From assembly GCA_025769875.1 (NCBI GenBank), contig JAGFNK010000015.1, positions 186,001-250,000 on the forward strand: 64,000 nt of DNA. The letters run 5' to 3'. Position 1 is the stretch's first letter, and the number at the start of each line of letters is the position of its first letter. Origin of the DNA: Russula earlei. Taxonomy: Eukaryota; Basidiomycota; Agaricomycetes; Russulales; Russulaceae. This document shows positions 46,631 through 58,382 of the stretch, piece after piece. The position numbers and the translations under genes are program-made. The notes beneath the pieces are model-generated. The model was not told the origin of the DNA. It made no database searches and worked only from the letters and a program-made list of their open reading frames with translations.

Positions 46631-48182
46631 ATATGCTTTGTTTCCAGGACGACCAAAAAAATTAGCATACCACCAGTGGTACATATGTTACGCCTCTGGG
46701 ATTTAGTACTATTAGATGCCTCTACGTTGTCTAGCTAGGCCCTCATCTCCACTCATTAATTGCATAGACTCCCTCCAATACTCATTTGTCCATGATCGGA
46801 GTTGCGGGATGAGGAAGTTCGGGTTGACGACTATGCGAACCCCATCGGGATGACCTTACTCTGGTTGTCAAAGTCAACAAGAACTTTTCGATGCACTTGG
46901 ACCTCAAGGTGATGACGACTCACAGCCAGATCCTTACGCCTCGAATTCAGTCATAGCATATATTCTGGCTTGTAGGGGTATACCTCACTTTTTCCCACAC
47001 ATAGTTGTGCTACCTGGAGACCATGGGGATGATGGCACCTACAAGCTCGACATGGTCAACCAGGAAGTATACAACCAGGTCATCGCCGCAGAGCGCGCCA
47101 AGACACTATAGGTTATGAGCGCACGATGATCCTGACGAGCAAGCTGTAGCTAATCGGACCATGTGCGAATAGTAAATTTTCATGTCATGATGTTGTCGAG
47201 ACGGGATACCGGCACTCTGGAAGATCTTCGAACCCGGAAGGTTTCATAGAGAGTTCATACAGACGTGGCATACTCGTGTGTGCTAGAGACAACGACAGTT
47301 GACGATCACCGTGATGGCATAAGGACACGTCGCTAGTACAGTACCTTGATTAGGAAAATGTGAGACTTGCACATTTGCGAACGAGATTTGCGCACTTATT
47401 CCTTGAGTTCGTAATTCGTCTGCACAGACGGAGAATCGACCCTTCCAGAGACGGTGCAATCGTCCCGGACAAAGGCCTTGGAATTGGACTTAGCAGTGGA
47501 TGCAAAACAAAACGGTAGCACGCGGCGCGTGGATGTGACTCTCACACACTTGTCCGCGTGCGCATCGTTCTGGTGAAACAGGTCCTTCATCACTTCCTTT
47601 TTGGCCTCAAAGTAGGGCGCAAAGGATTCGAGGACCGAAGGCGAAGGTGGGGCACCTCTGTGATACCTGACTGTCAAAGGGGGCTATCAAAGGGCGAAAA
47701 CAACATAGCGACTGTGGTTCGCTGCGCTGGCAGATTCGGATGTGATAGAAGTGCTCTGGGACCTCTTTGGGCTCGTTAAAGGGATTGTAGGCTCTCACCC
47801 AGGCCGTCACGTCCGTTGTCACACGCACACGACATCGACCTTGACCACGCGCAAGGCAACGACTCTGCAACGTTGGACGTAGTTGAAGCATCACTTCTAT
47901 TTATGGTTTAACAACACAAGATTCCCGTTCCCATCGATCATTGGCAGCTCTTGGGTATCGTTATACTCGATCCATTACTATCACGATGTCTCCCGAGCCC
48001 GCGACGACGATTTTTTGCTCTCAAATCTTTTCATACACTGTAGCTCTGTATCTTTGGCCGGGATTATTTGTCTATTACAGAAAGCACTAGGGACTTTCTG
48101 GACAGTCGATCATACCCTCGCCTCGCGTACGGCTTCAAATATGCGAATAACCTCGTTTTTGCGACAAGGCCGCTATCGCTTA
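46631..48182. other. Intergenic, no supported gene
   Basis: About 1.55 kb. A plus-strand run near 47020-47112 reads LPGDHGDDGTYKLDMVNQEV and ends in a stop, and a minus-strand reading near 47890-47720 g gives AWVRAYNPFNEPKEVPEHFY. Both look like pieces of proteins, but I cannot identify them or build a gene. Confidence 0.35.
47318..47395 (+). repeat. Diverged direct repeat, left
   Basis: Shares AAGGACAC, GCTAG and GCGAACGAGATTTG, in the same order and spacing, with 50803-50880. The two copies bracket the right-hand DUF6535 duplication. Confidence 0.5.
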
Positions 48183-50637
48183 AGCCTTGAGGGTCGCACG
48201 AGGCAGTCTCAACTATGCACCTATTTGAATGCGGTTTGTAGCCTTATGCCGTCGTTCCCTTCCCATCTTCACGCTCAGATCCTCTCCCTAGCTCTCCAGT
48301 ATATGGATAGAAATTTATTTCAGGACGATCCCGAGTATGGGCTCGCACAGTCTCCCCTGCGTAGTTCGTGATCTACTTTCCGGTATCCATCAAGAGTAGG
48401 GTCTCATGTCTGCCTCGTATACAGTGCATTCGCCTTCAGACATCGGAGGGGTCGGTGGATCGACGATTTCCCGTGCTGCCAGCCCCCCCTTTACTGATTC
48501 CGTCATCGAGGAGAAGGTCTCTCAAGGTGTGTAATATGATTATTCTATTCTCTATTCTCGCTCATCCCGAGTCCAAGATGATAAGTTTAGTGGTGCCCGG
48601 ACGCCAAGCATTGGCCAGGTCATGAATGACCAACAGCGAAAGGACTCGGGTCTTACAAGTCAAACTATACACAGCGATCCATCAGCGAAAATCTGGACAT
48701 TATATCTCTCCCAAGCAAAGATGGTTGACGACGAGCGCGCCCAAAGTTGGACGGCAAATACAGATGGGGTATTGGTGTTTGTACGTAGATCTCCTTTATA
48801 AAAACTCATCACCGAGATTGTACTCATCTCGAGTTTTTGCCAGAGCGGTCTTTTCTCCGCAACGGTTGCTTCATTCATCGCTGTCAGTTATCAACAGTTG
48901 CAACCCAATCCAAGCGATCTCACCAATCAGCTGCTCACCCAAATATCCCAGCAATTGTCTACGCTCCAAAATGGGACATCCCTGTCCGGTGTCGTTGACG
49001 CCTGCTGACCAATCTCCTTTCCAACCCACCGCTTCTGCCGTGCGCGTGAACACATTGTGGTTCACAAGCCTCACCCTGAGCTTGGCCTGCGCTCTGTGGG
49101 CGACCCTTATGCAACAATGGACCCGGAGATACGTGCAGGTTGCGGATGGACCGTACGGCCCTTCGAAGCGGGCGCGGATCCGTGCATTTTTCGCGAACGG
49201 CGTGGAGAGATTTGCAGCTTCCAGCGGCGGCAGAAGTTCTTCCAGTACTCCTGCACGCATCGCTTCTTCTTTTTTGCGCAGGACTCGTCGACTTCCTCCT
49301 CAACATCAATCACACCGGTCGCCTTTTCTTTCCTTACGTTGGTCGTGCTCGGAGTTCTGATATACTTCCTGCTTACCATCATGCCACTATGCTTTCATAA
49401 CTCCCCATACCAAACTCCACTTACGGCACTCGTTTGGTTCTTCATAGAGGCCGTGCCTCTACTTGCACTTTGTCTACGCCGGCGAACTGAGGACGTGAAG
49501 AAAATCATTCATAAGCGCCAAGCCAAGATTCGGCGGGGCATGCGCCGAGCGCTTGAAGACACTGCTAGTAAATTCACCTCGAAGGCCGAGGCCCGTGCAC
49601 TTCATTGGATGATAGGAGTCCTGGATGAAGACCACGAGTTGGAGGAGTTCCTTGATGGGCTTCCGGGACTTTTTAACTCACGCCATCACTCGGCGGGAGT
49701 CCGGAGGGAATTGGAGCCATTCATCAAGACGGTCGCTGACAAACTGTTCGCGACGTGCGCAAGGACCGGTCTCCTCCCTGAAGAACCTCGAAGAGAACGT
49801 CTTACCACGTGTCTCAGAGCTATCTGGTGCTTTCCCCGTACCATCGATCATCATTTTAGGGCAATATGGGACCAGTGGGGCAAGGTGACGAACGATCCGT
49901 GGGGCCCACTTTCAACAGGAAACATGGGGCGTGGCGACGAGCATGACAACGGATTTCGATCCTCTGATCGCGCTCCGTGCCCATTGCGTTCAGGCGCTGC
50001 TTGCCGTTATGTGGAGAAATGGCAGGTGGCAGTGTTCCCTCCTCGAGGCGTCTTCACTTCTCCAACGCCAACTTGGGGTTTTCTCCGCCGATGTCGAGAG
50101 GTGGTATCAAAATAAGGACCACCTGCAGCTCGCCGTGGCCGCAAACCTGTTGAGCAATGCGCTTTCCCTCTTGCGAAAGCTCGAAAAGCTTGAGATCGGC
50201 CCGGACGTGTCGCTCAAGGTCGAGGTGAAAGGCATTTTGGACACGATATGTGGCGAGCTTAACGCGTCGGACGTGCCGGAGGACTTGCGGGCTCGGTTCG
50301 CGAAGGGTTTCGATGTCATGGCAGTATTCTTGCGACAGGATGTGCCACGGGGATCGAGCCAACGCACCACCATTGACGTCAGCGGGCCATGGACAAAGAT
50401 ATTCACTCCCGTCGAAATTGAGCGAGAAGACCACGAGGATATTACGCACCCGAACATTCGACCGCGCTTCCACCAGGGCAGCTTGGGAGAATTTGAACAT
50501 GATTGATTCGAAATGATATCTATAGGTTGTGAACTATGTCTTGTGTATCATATCGACGTGAGATGAGTCGAATGTATTTGTTAGGTGACGTGATAACGCA
50601 AGCCTCGGTCGCTTCCTCGTTCATCAATGGTCAATAC
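48183..50637 (+). repeat. Inverted segmental duplication, right copy
   Basis: Reverse-complement partner of 17265-19708, covering gene and flanks. Nucleotide similarity is high throughout. This copy contains the frame-broken DUF6535 gene. Confidence 0.9.
48406..50506 (+). pseudogene. DUF6535 gene copy broken by four single-base insertions
   Basis: Aligns from start (48406, MSASYTVHS) to stop (50506) with the open gene at 17394-19491, with the same introns. Compared with that copy it has one extra base at about 48986 (CTGTCCGG), 49216 (TTTGCAGC), 49318 (CACACCGG) and 49917 (CAACAGGA), each changing frame, and one in-frame codon loss in VKVE-VKG. The remaining text is nearly unchanged (SAVRVNTLWFTSLTLS, RARIRAFFANGVE, NSPYQTPLTALVWFF, HWMIGVLDEDHELEEF). 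The product would stop soon after NGTSLSG. It is a recent pseudogene unless the extra bases are assembly errors. Confidence 0.85.
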
Positions 50638-53136
50638 GTCACTTGATGTTCCTTAGTGTCAGACGAACGATGAACGAGGTCCAGCTCGTCTTCTGGCTCC
50701 GACTAGTACTCGCACCGGCAATACCGTGATTGATGATCCTGCTGACCACTCTTCTTCACGCCTCCGAGTCGGGCTACGTTCGTTCTCTCGAGATCTCTAC
50801 GGAAGGACACATTGCTAGCACCTTGGAACGGCAACTGTCCATAAGAGCCTCACACGTTAGCGAACGAGATTTGTGCACTGGATCGGTGATATGATCACCG
50901 ACCGGTTCACAAATGCATGACCTTCAATTATTAATAATAATGTGAAACTCTTGGACATGAAGCGAAGGGGAGTGCCACAAATACACCCTTCTGCACGCAG
51001 AATCAAGTTGCCACATAATAATAGTACGGCCTGCACCTATCCCCACGTCCGTCTCGAAGGACTAGATGTAATTCATTGAAAACAATGGATGGCTCCGAAA
51101 TGAAATAAGGACAAGCAAGAGGACCAGGGAAGTGTAAAGCGAGGCGTACCCGCTAAATTTGCCTTGAATGGTAAGTATGACCGCATTGACCATAGTCATG
51201 GAAGACTCGTTAAAGACTTCATTTCGGAGTCGAGTCGGGTACATGAACACGAGATGCACTCGCGTACAGGGATGCGGAGGGACGCGATGGCCTTTCGCCC
51301 TCTTCATGGCAAAAATGGTGAAGGAAATAGGCCTTGGAGGAAATCCACCTAGCAAGTTAGTTCGAGTCGGTGGATGTGGATTCAAGTTGTGGACCGCCCA
51401 CCGTATGGACATGTCTTATATATCCGGGATCAGCCCAGCATCCCTCAGTCCTGTAGTAGGGTACCGGGCAGTCCGTTCCTTCGGTACAGACCCGACTGGG
51501 GAATAGTGGCCCGTGCCTGAAACCCACTTTCATCGTGCGTTTGCTGTAGGTCTTCGTGACGAGCTTGGCCCGGGTCGGCTGACCTGGCTTTACACTGCTT
51601 TTAGATTCAGGGACACGTCTACGTGCATGAAATACATTTTTCGCGTGGCCAATTGGCCGATATCTTTGTAGATTTGTTCAATCTGTCTTTGATACAGATG
51701 AGTATCGATACCGATGGTATGCCGCTGCAGCTAAATTTTATCCACCTCGTACATACAGGGAATGGATGGCCCTCAGCCACTATGATGTTGGGTGAAATGT
51801 TCCCAATCGGTGTCATGGACGTCAGTCGCCGGGTTCATAGTCCTTGTCGCGATTCCGGATAGATTTCGACTGCTTAGATGAGGGGGAAAGACCACATTGA
51901 GGAGAGGAACGGAGTATCGTCCGTAGACAAAGTCGACATTGCCTCCATGACCATCTGACGACGGTGCCCCTGAGGGCGAGTTTCCGGGTTCAAAAGCCTG
52001 TGATGGGTTCTTGTCTCTGTTGGGCGTTGAAACAGGGAATCAGTCGTGATCGAGCGTTGAAGGGGGAGATGGGAGGGATCGTGTTGGCAATCACTCCATT
52101 TCAAGGTCAGTAGTTCAGAAGAGGATCTGCGCAGTGTGTGAAGGCTCTCGTATGTGGAAGTTTTGTGCGAAAGTGTATGCGCTTGCCTTTGGATGGGGCC
52201 TGTCGGTGCGTGGGTGGGGCTAGACACACAACAATTGGTTATAGCAGCCCCAATTTTTGCACTCACCTTGACCCTCATCCGAACCACCACGTCCACCACC
52301 ACACGTGCCGTCTCTATTACTCCATGGAAATCTGATATTGGACATGTTCATGTTCGACAACTGGGCTGGACCGTGGGACGAACGGCGTGGTTGTGATTCC
52401 GAGTCGTTGATTTAGTCTCGAGGTGTGGATCAATCACTGATACCGAGTAGTCCCGAGCACGGTCGTATCACTGCTTGAGAGTGTTGGTGATCTGTGGCAG
52501 TCGACTGCCAGTGGTAGGTGATGTCCATCTTTCAACGCCCGGCCACGCGGAGTTGAATTCATTGCCCGTTTGTTTTGCTCGCCCTGAGCGTTACTGAACG
52601 AAGAATTTTATGTCGAGCGTAGTGTTCGACCTTCCCGAAGATTGATAACGGTGCTGTCCAAGGCCGATGCGGGAGAAGTATGAAAGCATGTTCTGTTAAC
52701 ACAAAGAGGTCACTGATACCAATTCCTTGTAGCAGTTCCGAATGTGCAAATCAATGAACACCGATGACTCAAACAACTTCTTCCCGAACTCCATTCAAGA
52801 GACTGCGGCAGTCCTCTCCTCAGGGTTTACCCTTCGCTGCACTATACTAAGAGATCGTTACAAAAAAACATATGAGGAATGAGAGGGGGACACAGAATCA
52901 CGACAAGAAACGTTAAACAGAACAGACACTGACCTAGTGTATATCACAGCACAAGAAGCTACTGTAGATCACACTCCTTGAACAAGACGCACAGTGGCCA
53001 GTGAAAAAACGAGCAAACCAGAGCACATACAAAAGAAAGCTCACGCCGAGGCTACCATCATCAGAGAATACCAAGAACTGCAACGATCGAAGACGTCAGC
53101 CAGCCCACCTTTCCCCATAGGCCACCTCGGCGGAGG
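50638..53136. other. Intergenic, no supported gene
   Basis: About 2.5 kb. It contains the right direct repeat (50803-50880), AT-rich text near 50930-51030, and a minus-strand stretch at 51810-51730 reading VAEGHPFPV, which faintly recalls the Kre9-like motif VAEGQPFPV at 4570 but is not open on either side. I see no gene. Confidence 0.4.
50803..50880 (+). repeat. Diverged direct repeat, right
   Basis: Partner of 47318-47395: GAAGGACACATTGCTAGCAC, then GCGAACGAGATTTGTGCACT. It lies about 170 bp beyond the end of the right-hand duplication. Confidence 0.5.
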
Positions 53137-53706
53137 TCAGTTTTTCAGTCCGTCGTCCGTCCGCTCCGGCTCCAGCTCTTCATCTTCCTGTACGTCCCCC
53201 GACGTTCCCACTGCTGCAGTCTTGGTCTCAGGCTTGTTCCTCTTATTTCCCTGGCCGTACAGCGCGTTGGGGTAGTTAGCATATTTGCAGGTATCGGATC
53301 GTACCGCGCATGGACGACATGTCGGAAGGCGACCATCACACACTATCTTTCGGGCTAGAGACAATGTTTTTTCCGCATAAGTACGCTGGTCGCCAGTTTC
53401 AAGGTACGTACCCATGCACAAATCGCACGCCGATCCAGTATAACGAGACTTGCTGGAAGGCGGGATATTTATGATATGGTCTGGTTGATTACTGGAGGGT
53501 GGTGGCAATGGCTCATCGACTCGTAGAGACAGGGTTTCACCAGAGCGAGATCCCGAATCTGTGGCGGCAGATACGTTGTTAGGACTACGATATCGAGCGA
53601 TGTGATAGCCCGTCATACGTTCGCCTGAGGAGAAGGGCATCTCCCTGGAAGCTGAAAGGAGAATCAGAGAACATCCGCACTTTTCAACGACACATCGCTT
53701 ACACAT
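53137..53706 (-). CDS. Short zinc-cluster, Cys-rich protein (5' end unresolved)
   Basis: The 3' exon ends at 53137. Removing one short intron (GTACGT to CTCTAG) gives a perfect Zn(II)2Cys6 cluster: CDLC, ARKIVC, DGRLPTC, RPC and AVRSDTC, followed by KYANYPNALYGQGNKRNKPE and an acidic tail (QEDEELEPERTDDG). Upstream in frame is a second Cys group, CLNHNRDMCKRC then VVEKCGC, and a Ser-rich linker. There is no Fungal_trans domain. The cluster is near the C-terminus, unlike normal regulators. The start is not certain: an exon at about 53915-53790 (DLYSPLTSVETNGLHC) could belong here or to the upstream gene. Confidence 0.6.
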   Translation of the reverse strand: MCKRCVVEKCGCSLILLSASREMPFSSGERMTGYHIARYRSPNNVSAATDSGSRSGETLSLRVDEPLPPPSSNQPDHIINIPPSSKSRYTGSACDLCMGTYLETGDQRTYAEKTLSLARKIVCDGRLPTCRPCAVRSDTCKYANYPNALYGQGNKRNKPETKTAAVGTSGDVQEDEELEPERTDDGLKN

Positions 53707-53953
53707 ATCTCGGTTGTGGTTCAGACAGGAAATGTTCCCCTCGGTATAGTCAGTATGATATATTTTGAGAGGAATGTCCGCACCTACTCATGCTTCGAGT
53801 GAACGAGACCAAGGGGGCGTCTTTACCACTCTCTGGAATTTGAGGGGCTATAGCCGACGGTTCGCTGGCGCAATGAAGACCATTGGTTTCAACGGATGTT
53901 AGAGGGGAGTATAGGTCAAGATCTGTCAGAAGTTAAGCAAGGCGATTCGACCC

Positions 53954-55414
53954 TCACAGCCTTCGAGTGCAAATCCCACTCGGTTCGTCCGATACCCTCG
54001 GAAGCATGGCCACTCTGAGGGTTTGCGGCAGAATATCTTTGTCGGATGATAAATGCCTTGAGACTAGAGAGTTGTAAATGCTCACCATATGGAACTAGAT
54101 GTATCGCTGAGTCAAGCCTTTCGAGGTAACTTTTGACAACATCTGGTTGGAAGGTTTCCAATGACTGCCGAGGTGAGCGGGACAACGTGACTGGAATGCG
54201 ATAAACATATACTGACCTCAGTACCACAGATTTCGCTAATCGAGGCCAGGTCGTCATCATGAACAAGGACCATGTCGCACTCAGGCGCCCGCTGTGATAA
54301 CCGAGTTAAGAGGGTACGAAGCCGCAGTTCCGGTTTCTGTGACTCACTCCGGCGATATATTCTATGAGTAGGTGAAGAGGATCCAGGTGCTTTTAGGGAT
54401 TAAATGAAGGTGAAGATAAATTAAACAGAATCTTTCACCTCCAAGAAGGTGGCCGTCGATATAAGCCCCAGGTTTGGCCCATAATCATAATCATCTTCAC
54501 GTGGCGCGGGCTTCGCTGCTGCTCTAAGCTGCCTTGGCAGTACCCTGAGCGTACGAGCGACACGAAAACCTCTGATGAATATGCATTGGTTCTCCGGCAG
54601 GTTCTAACAGACACGAGAACACGTCAAGGTGGTTTCAGTTTGTCGACGCTTGCATACCTTCCCACGAGGTCCCTGATTCAACAACGCTCCCTCGAACTTG
54701 CTCAGGCGAGAATTGCCAATCAATCCTGCTTTCACGATCGTGCATTACATTTACTCCGAAGGAAGCTTGTGCATCCGTCTGCCCTCCCAAGAAAACAATG
54801 TTAGCCCAGGATCTCGTGAGATCGCAGCCAGTGACCAGGATTATCTCCTCCATATGCTCGATTCCCAGTCCAAGTCGCCGGGCGAAGACGAACCAGCGGT
54901 CGATGTGTTTCACTATCCACCTGCCAAAATCTCCCCGGGCAAGAGTGTCCTGACGTTGAGCGTGCACAGGGAGGGATAATACGGCGCCACCTCGTTTGCT
55001 CTTGCAAAAAAAAGTGGCCAATGGAACGTCATCTGGGCTGGGAAAATATGAGTGGCGAGGCAAAATTAAACATAGCATCAAACCACCCCTAATGCTCGAA
55101 TGTCCGGTCCAGTGATCGCCAAGTTGACGCCGGTGGAACAAAAGTGACCGGGACTGAGCGTGCCAGCGGAAATATGATCAGGTATTTCGGGGATAAGGGG
55201 CCTCATAATATTCTGGAAGACGGCAGTTTTGAGATGGGTGGCCTGCGGGAAGGAGGGCATTGAAAAGACGGTGGAATCGGCCTTCGCGTACGAACCCGAC
55301 ATCGCCAATCTCCACGGGACTATGCACTCTCGCCGGACTGGGCTCCCACAGGGCGTGTCCATACGCGGGATACTGGATCGCAAGTTGCCCGCGAAAAATG
55401 TCGTAGTGAGCCAT
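53954..55414 (-). CDS. Agaricomycete-specific hypothetical protein, copy B
   Basis: Homologue of copy A (34861-36295) with the same exon order: MAHYDIFRGQLAIQYPAYGH, GRFHRLFNALLPAGHPSQ, AVLSLPVHAQRQDTLARGDF, IVKHIDRWFVFARRLGLGIE, EEIILVTGCDLTRSWANIVF, QCIFIRGFRVARTLRVLPRQ, DPLHLLIEYIAG, MVLVHDDDLASI and ETFQPDVVKSYLERL. The function is unknown. The last exon is less certain: one reading ends GICTRRL at 53954. The HDDDL block near the C-terminus is the most invariant part of both copies. Its downstream neighbour is the zinc-cluster ORF, not a CHAT gene. Confidence 0.75.
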
Positions 55415-56499
55415 TTGCGGTGGCGGGGATTAAGGGGATTGCGAGATAATAATGATGAGGAAACATTGCGCAGCGCATCATGCGAGTGATTGATTATATA
55501 CTGCACTGTCTTGGTTGGGCGTTAAAGACCGCCGGAAGATTACTACTCGACCATACAGCGCCCCTTGACAGATTCTGATCCCATTGGGATTCGAGTCGAG
55601 GACCAGGAGTCGGATGCCGGGTTCCAACAACGACAAGAGATTAGATGTGCCTTTAGCTAAGAGTGCAGGCCAGTGAAGCTGAAGATAAGTGACTCATGAA
55701 TTAGAGATTAGATGCGCACAGCAACAACGTTCAATCACAACCCATGCTGGGCCGGCCGCACATCAGAACACGATGTACATAATTCCTGGCTTGATTGATG
55801 TTCCCATGATGTTTTCCATATAAGGTTTTTATAATTTCATTCAGTGTGAAACCCTGCTGTCTTAGGGCATGAAAGTAGCTGCCATGAACTGAAGAGTTCT
55901 TCACGGTCTCACCATGACTTCGCGCTCAGGTGGTGTCCGACTCGGAGCTTACCTGTTCACGACCACACCGCCAAGCGCTTGGGTCACTGTGGCCCCTTGC
56001 GGAGGATATCTTATGTGGTCTACTCTGTGTCGGTTGTTACAAGGCTATGCGCGCCGTCTCAGCTCAATTGCCTTTCTAATGACGACAGGCTCCAAGTGTC
56101 CTTTTTTTTCCTCGTTTGCGACGGAACAAGGGGAAAAAAAACCCCCGTTCCAAGGACTGTTTGTGGAAATGCCGTTTTTTTTTTTTTTCTTTGACAGATA
56201 CGCCCGACAAATCAGCACAATGATGGGATACATACACGCAGGTGGCGTTTCTCTTTGTTGCGTTCAGGCGCTGATACTTACGCGGTCGTTGAGATCCTGT
56301 AGGTAGGCTGTTCCCAGCACTCCACCGAGTACACGAGGCGATCCATAGCCGGCCGGGCGGAGAAAAGCATGGTCAGTACTGAACCATAGACGCCACCCCG
56401 CAAGCGAGCCTCCATCCCCCACGTTAAAAGCACGTCCGCATCGTCCCCCACACCTCGATTTTCTCCCGCGTCTCACTCGCAGTAAAACCCCAACGCATC
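55415..56499. other. Intergenic, no supported gene
   Basis: About 1.1 kb. It has several homopolymer tracts (poly-T near 56103 and 56175, poly-A near 56134). No recognisable coding sequence, except perhaps unresolved first exons of the next gene. Confidence 0.4.
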
Positions 56500-58382
56500 A
56501 TGGATTTTGGCATCCCCCAGCGACAGCACGCTGTGATCGTATCTCGCGCCACAAGAGGACCAAACGAGCGTATGGTCCGAGATCACGGACAATGTGCATC
56601 CCGTCACCTTCGACTCGCTTCCGGGCGGCTCTGCTGTGGGCATCATCTCATCTCCCGGGCGTGTAAAAGGTTATTCACGTCTCACTGTTACAGGACATCG
56701 ATTGGAACAGTCTGTCAGATATTTTCGGAAGCCTGCCCAACGGCGGCGGCACGTTTACCGCCGTCGATGATACCTTCCCCACGACGTCCACCCCTTCCCC
56801 CGACTCCTTCGATTCTGGTAGTTTCGACCACCTGAACACCGTGCGTGTACAGTGTCTTGTCGTCAACCGTCAACAATGGACTTACCTTGTCGCGTCACAG
56901 GACTTCCATCCTTCTTGGGAGATGCCGACGCCGCGTAGGTCGCATTCTTCCTTTCTGTTATGCGCTTGTCTTCACGAAATCCAAAGCTTTCTCAGAAGTA
57001 GATCCTGTACCATCGTGGGTGAGCGACGATTCCTGGGCTGAACTTACCCCCGAGCCCTCCCAACCGCCGCCGGTGTTGGACAGCGTGAGCACGAATCATA
57101 CGAGCGTAAAGGTTCTGCCTAGATTGACATGCTGGCAGGTCCCAGTCCCAAACGGATTCGTGGCACCGACCGCCACCTCTCAGGTCGACTTCGAACTGGC
57201 CATTCGATTTCCAGTGGCTGCTGGGTTACCCTGATATATATCAGTGCGTAGCAGGGCCAATGCCATCGAGCTACGACGCAGGGTCGTTTTTTCTCGCTGG
57301 GGTTGAATCTTCGTGCGTATTCTCTTCCGTTCCGTGTCCTGTCTACGGGGCAACGTGATAGCCATGACTGACGCTGTGGCCTCCAGGTTTCAAGCAGGGT
57401 ACGGGCAGGCCGGGCTCTACTTACCCGCCCGTGTCGCACCGGCGTCCAACCAGGACGCGTTCGTGGTGCCGCAGACCCTCCTTGGCAAACGACGTCGAGA
57501 CGAGGACGATACCCTCGAAGATGCAAGCTCAGAGGCGAATAACAGCCAGGGACGACACGTGCTCCAGAAGGGCAAGGCCAAGATGGCCACTACGATCAGG
57601 GTCCTGGATGCAGGACGGTTCACAAAGAGGACTCGTCACAAACCTGCCACCAGGACCCTGACAGGATTAAATGACAGATCCGAGGTTGTGGGACGTGGAG
57701 CGGTGATGCTCGCAACCCCGAACGCGCAAGGACTTTATCATCCATTCCTGCAGGAGCCAAATGAACAGGAGGAATCGATGAGTACAGTTGCGCAGGAAGA
57801 GCTACCTTGGGTTGAGGGGAGAGAACAGGGAGCGGCGTGGCTCCACACAAGTAACACGGTGCAGCAACAAGAAGCCAATAGCGCGAACGATGAGGATGGG
57901 GAGACGGCGGAAGAGTATCGGTTCCGAATCTCAAAGCGGCTCAACGAGAGGACATCGGTCGATGCTCGAGGCCACCGGCGGCCGACTGGGCACGCGGGGC
58001 TGTCCGCGCACTCAAATGCCGACTCTGCCCCGACGCCGATTTCTCAAATTGGGAGGATTATAAGAGGCACTCCGACACGGCGGAGGCGCACCCTCGCAGC
58101 ATCTCCTTCTGCGACTCGTGCGGGGATTGCTTTGCGCGCGGCGACTCGCTGGTCCGGCACCGCAAGAACCCGCCGCCCGAGTGCCTCAACGTCAGCCCGG
58201 ATGTGGCCGAGAACAAGCGTACGGCGACGCGGAAAGCCCACCAGGAGTTTGGAGAGGGTCTGGTTGGATTGTTGAAATCGGATGAGGTGAAGGGGTTGAG
58301 GCACTTTTCAGTGCAAATGAAGGGAATGTACCCCAAATCGTCGAAGAGGAGCAGGCAAAGGCACCTCCAAGCATACGACTAA
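56500..58382 (+). CDS. C2H2-like zinc-finger nuclear protein (5' end unresolved)
   Basis: The 3' half is clear. An exon with GKRRRDEDDTLEDASSE, HVLQKGKAKM and EYR is joined across a 50-bp intron (57921-57970) to RPPAADWARGAVRALKCRLC. Then come PDADFSNWEDYKRHSDTAEA and FCDSCGDCFARGDSLVRHRK, ending SRQRHLQAYD at 58382. Two C2H2-type units are visible (CRLC...H and CDSCGDCF...H). Upstream exons are Ser/Pro/Asp-rich and probably activating (WSEITDNVHPVTFDSL, WNSLSDIFGSLPNGGG, WVSDDSWAELTPEPSQ). The start given is only the first nearby ATG. The exon holding WSEI most likely begins after the AG at 56555. Confidence 0.65.

Noticed and set aside
51619..51816. Second Kre9-like fragment (VAEGHPFPV)
   Set aside because: Only nine residues match. 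The DNA around it does not align with the gene at 4048-4729.
53940..54010. T-loop-like text (GGTTCG) suggesting a tRNA
   Set aside because: No matching acceptor, D or anticodon stems could be drawn. No convincing tRNA was found anywhere in the window.
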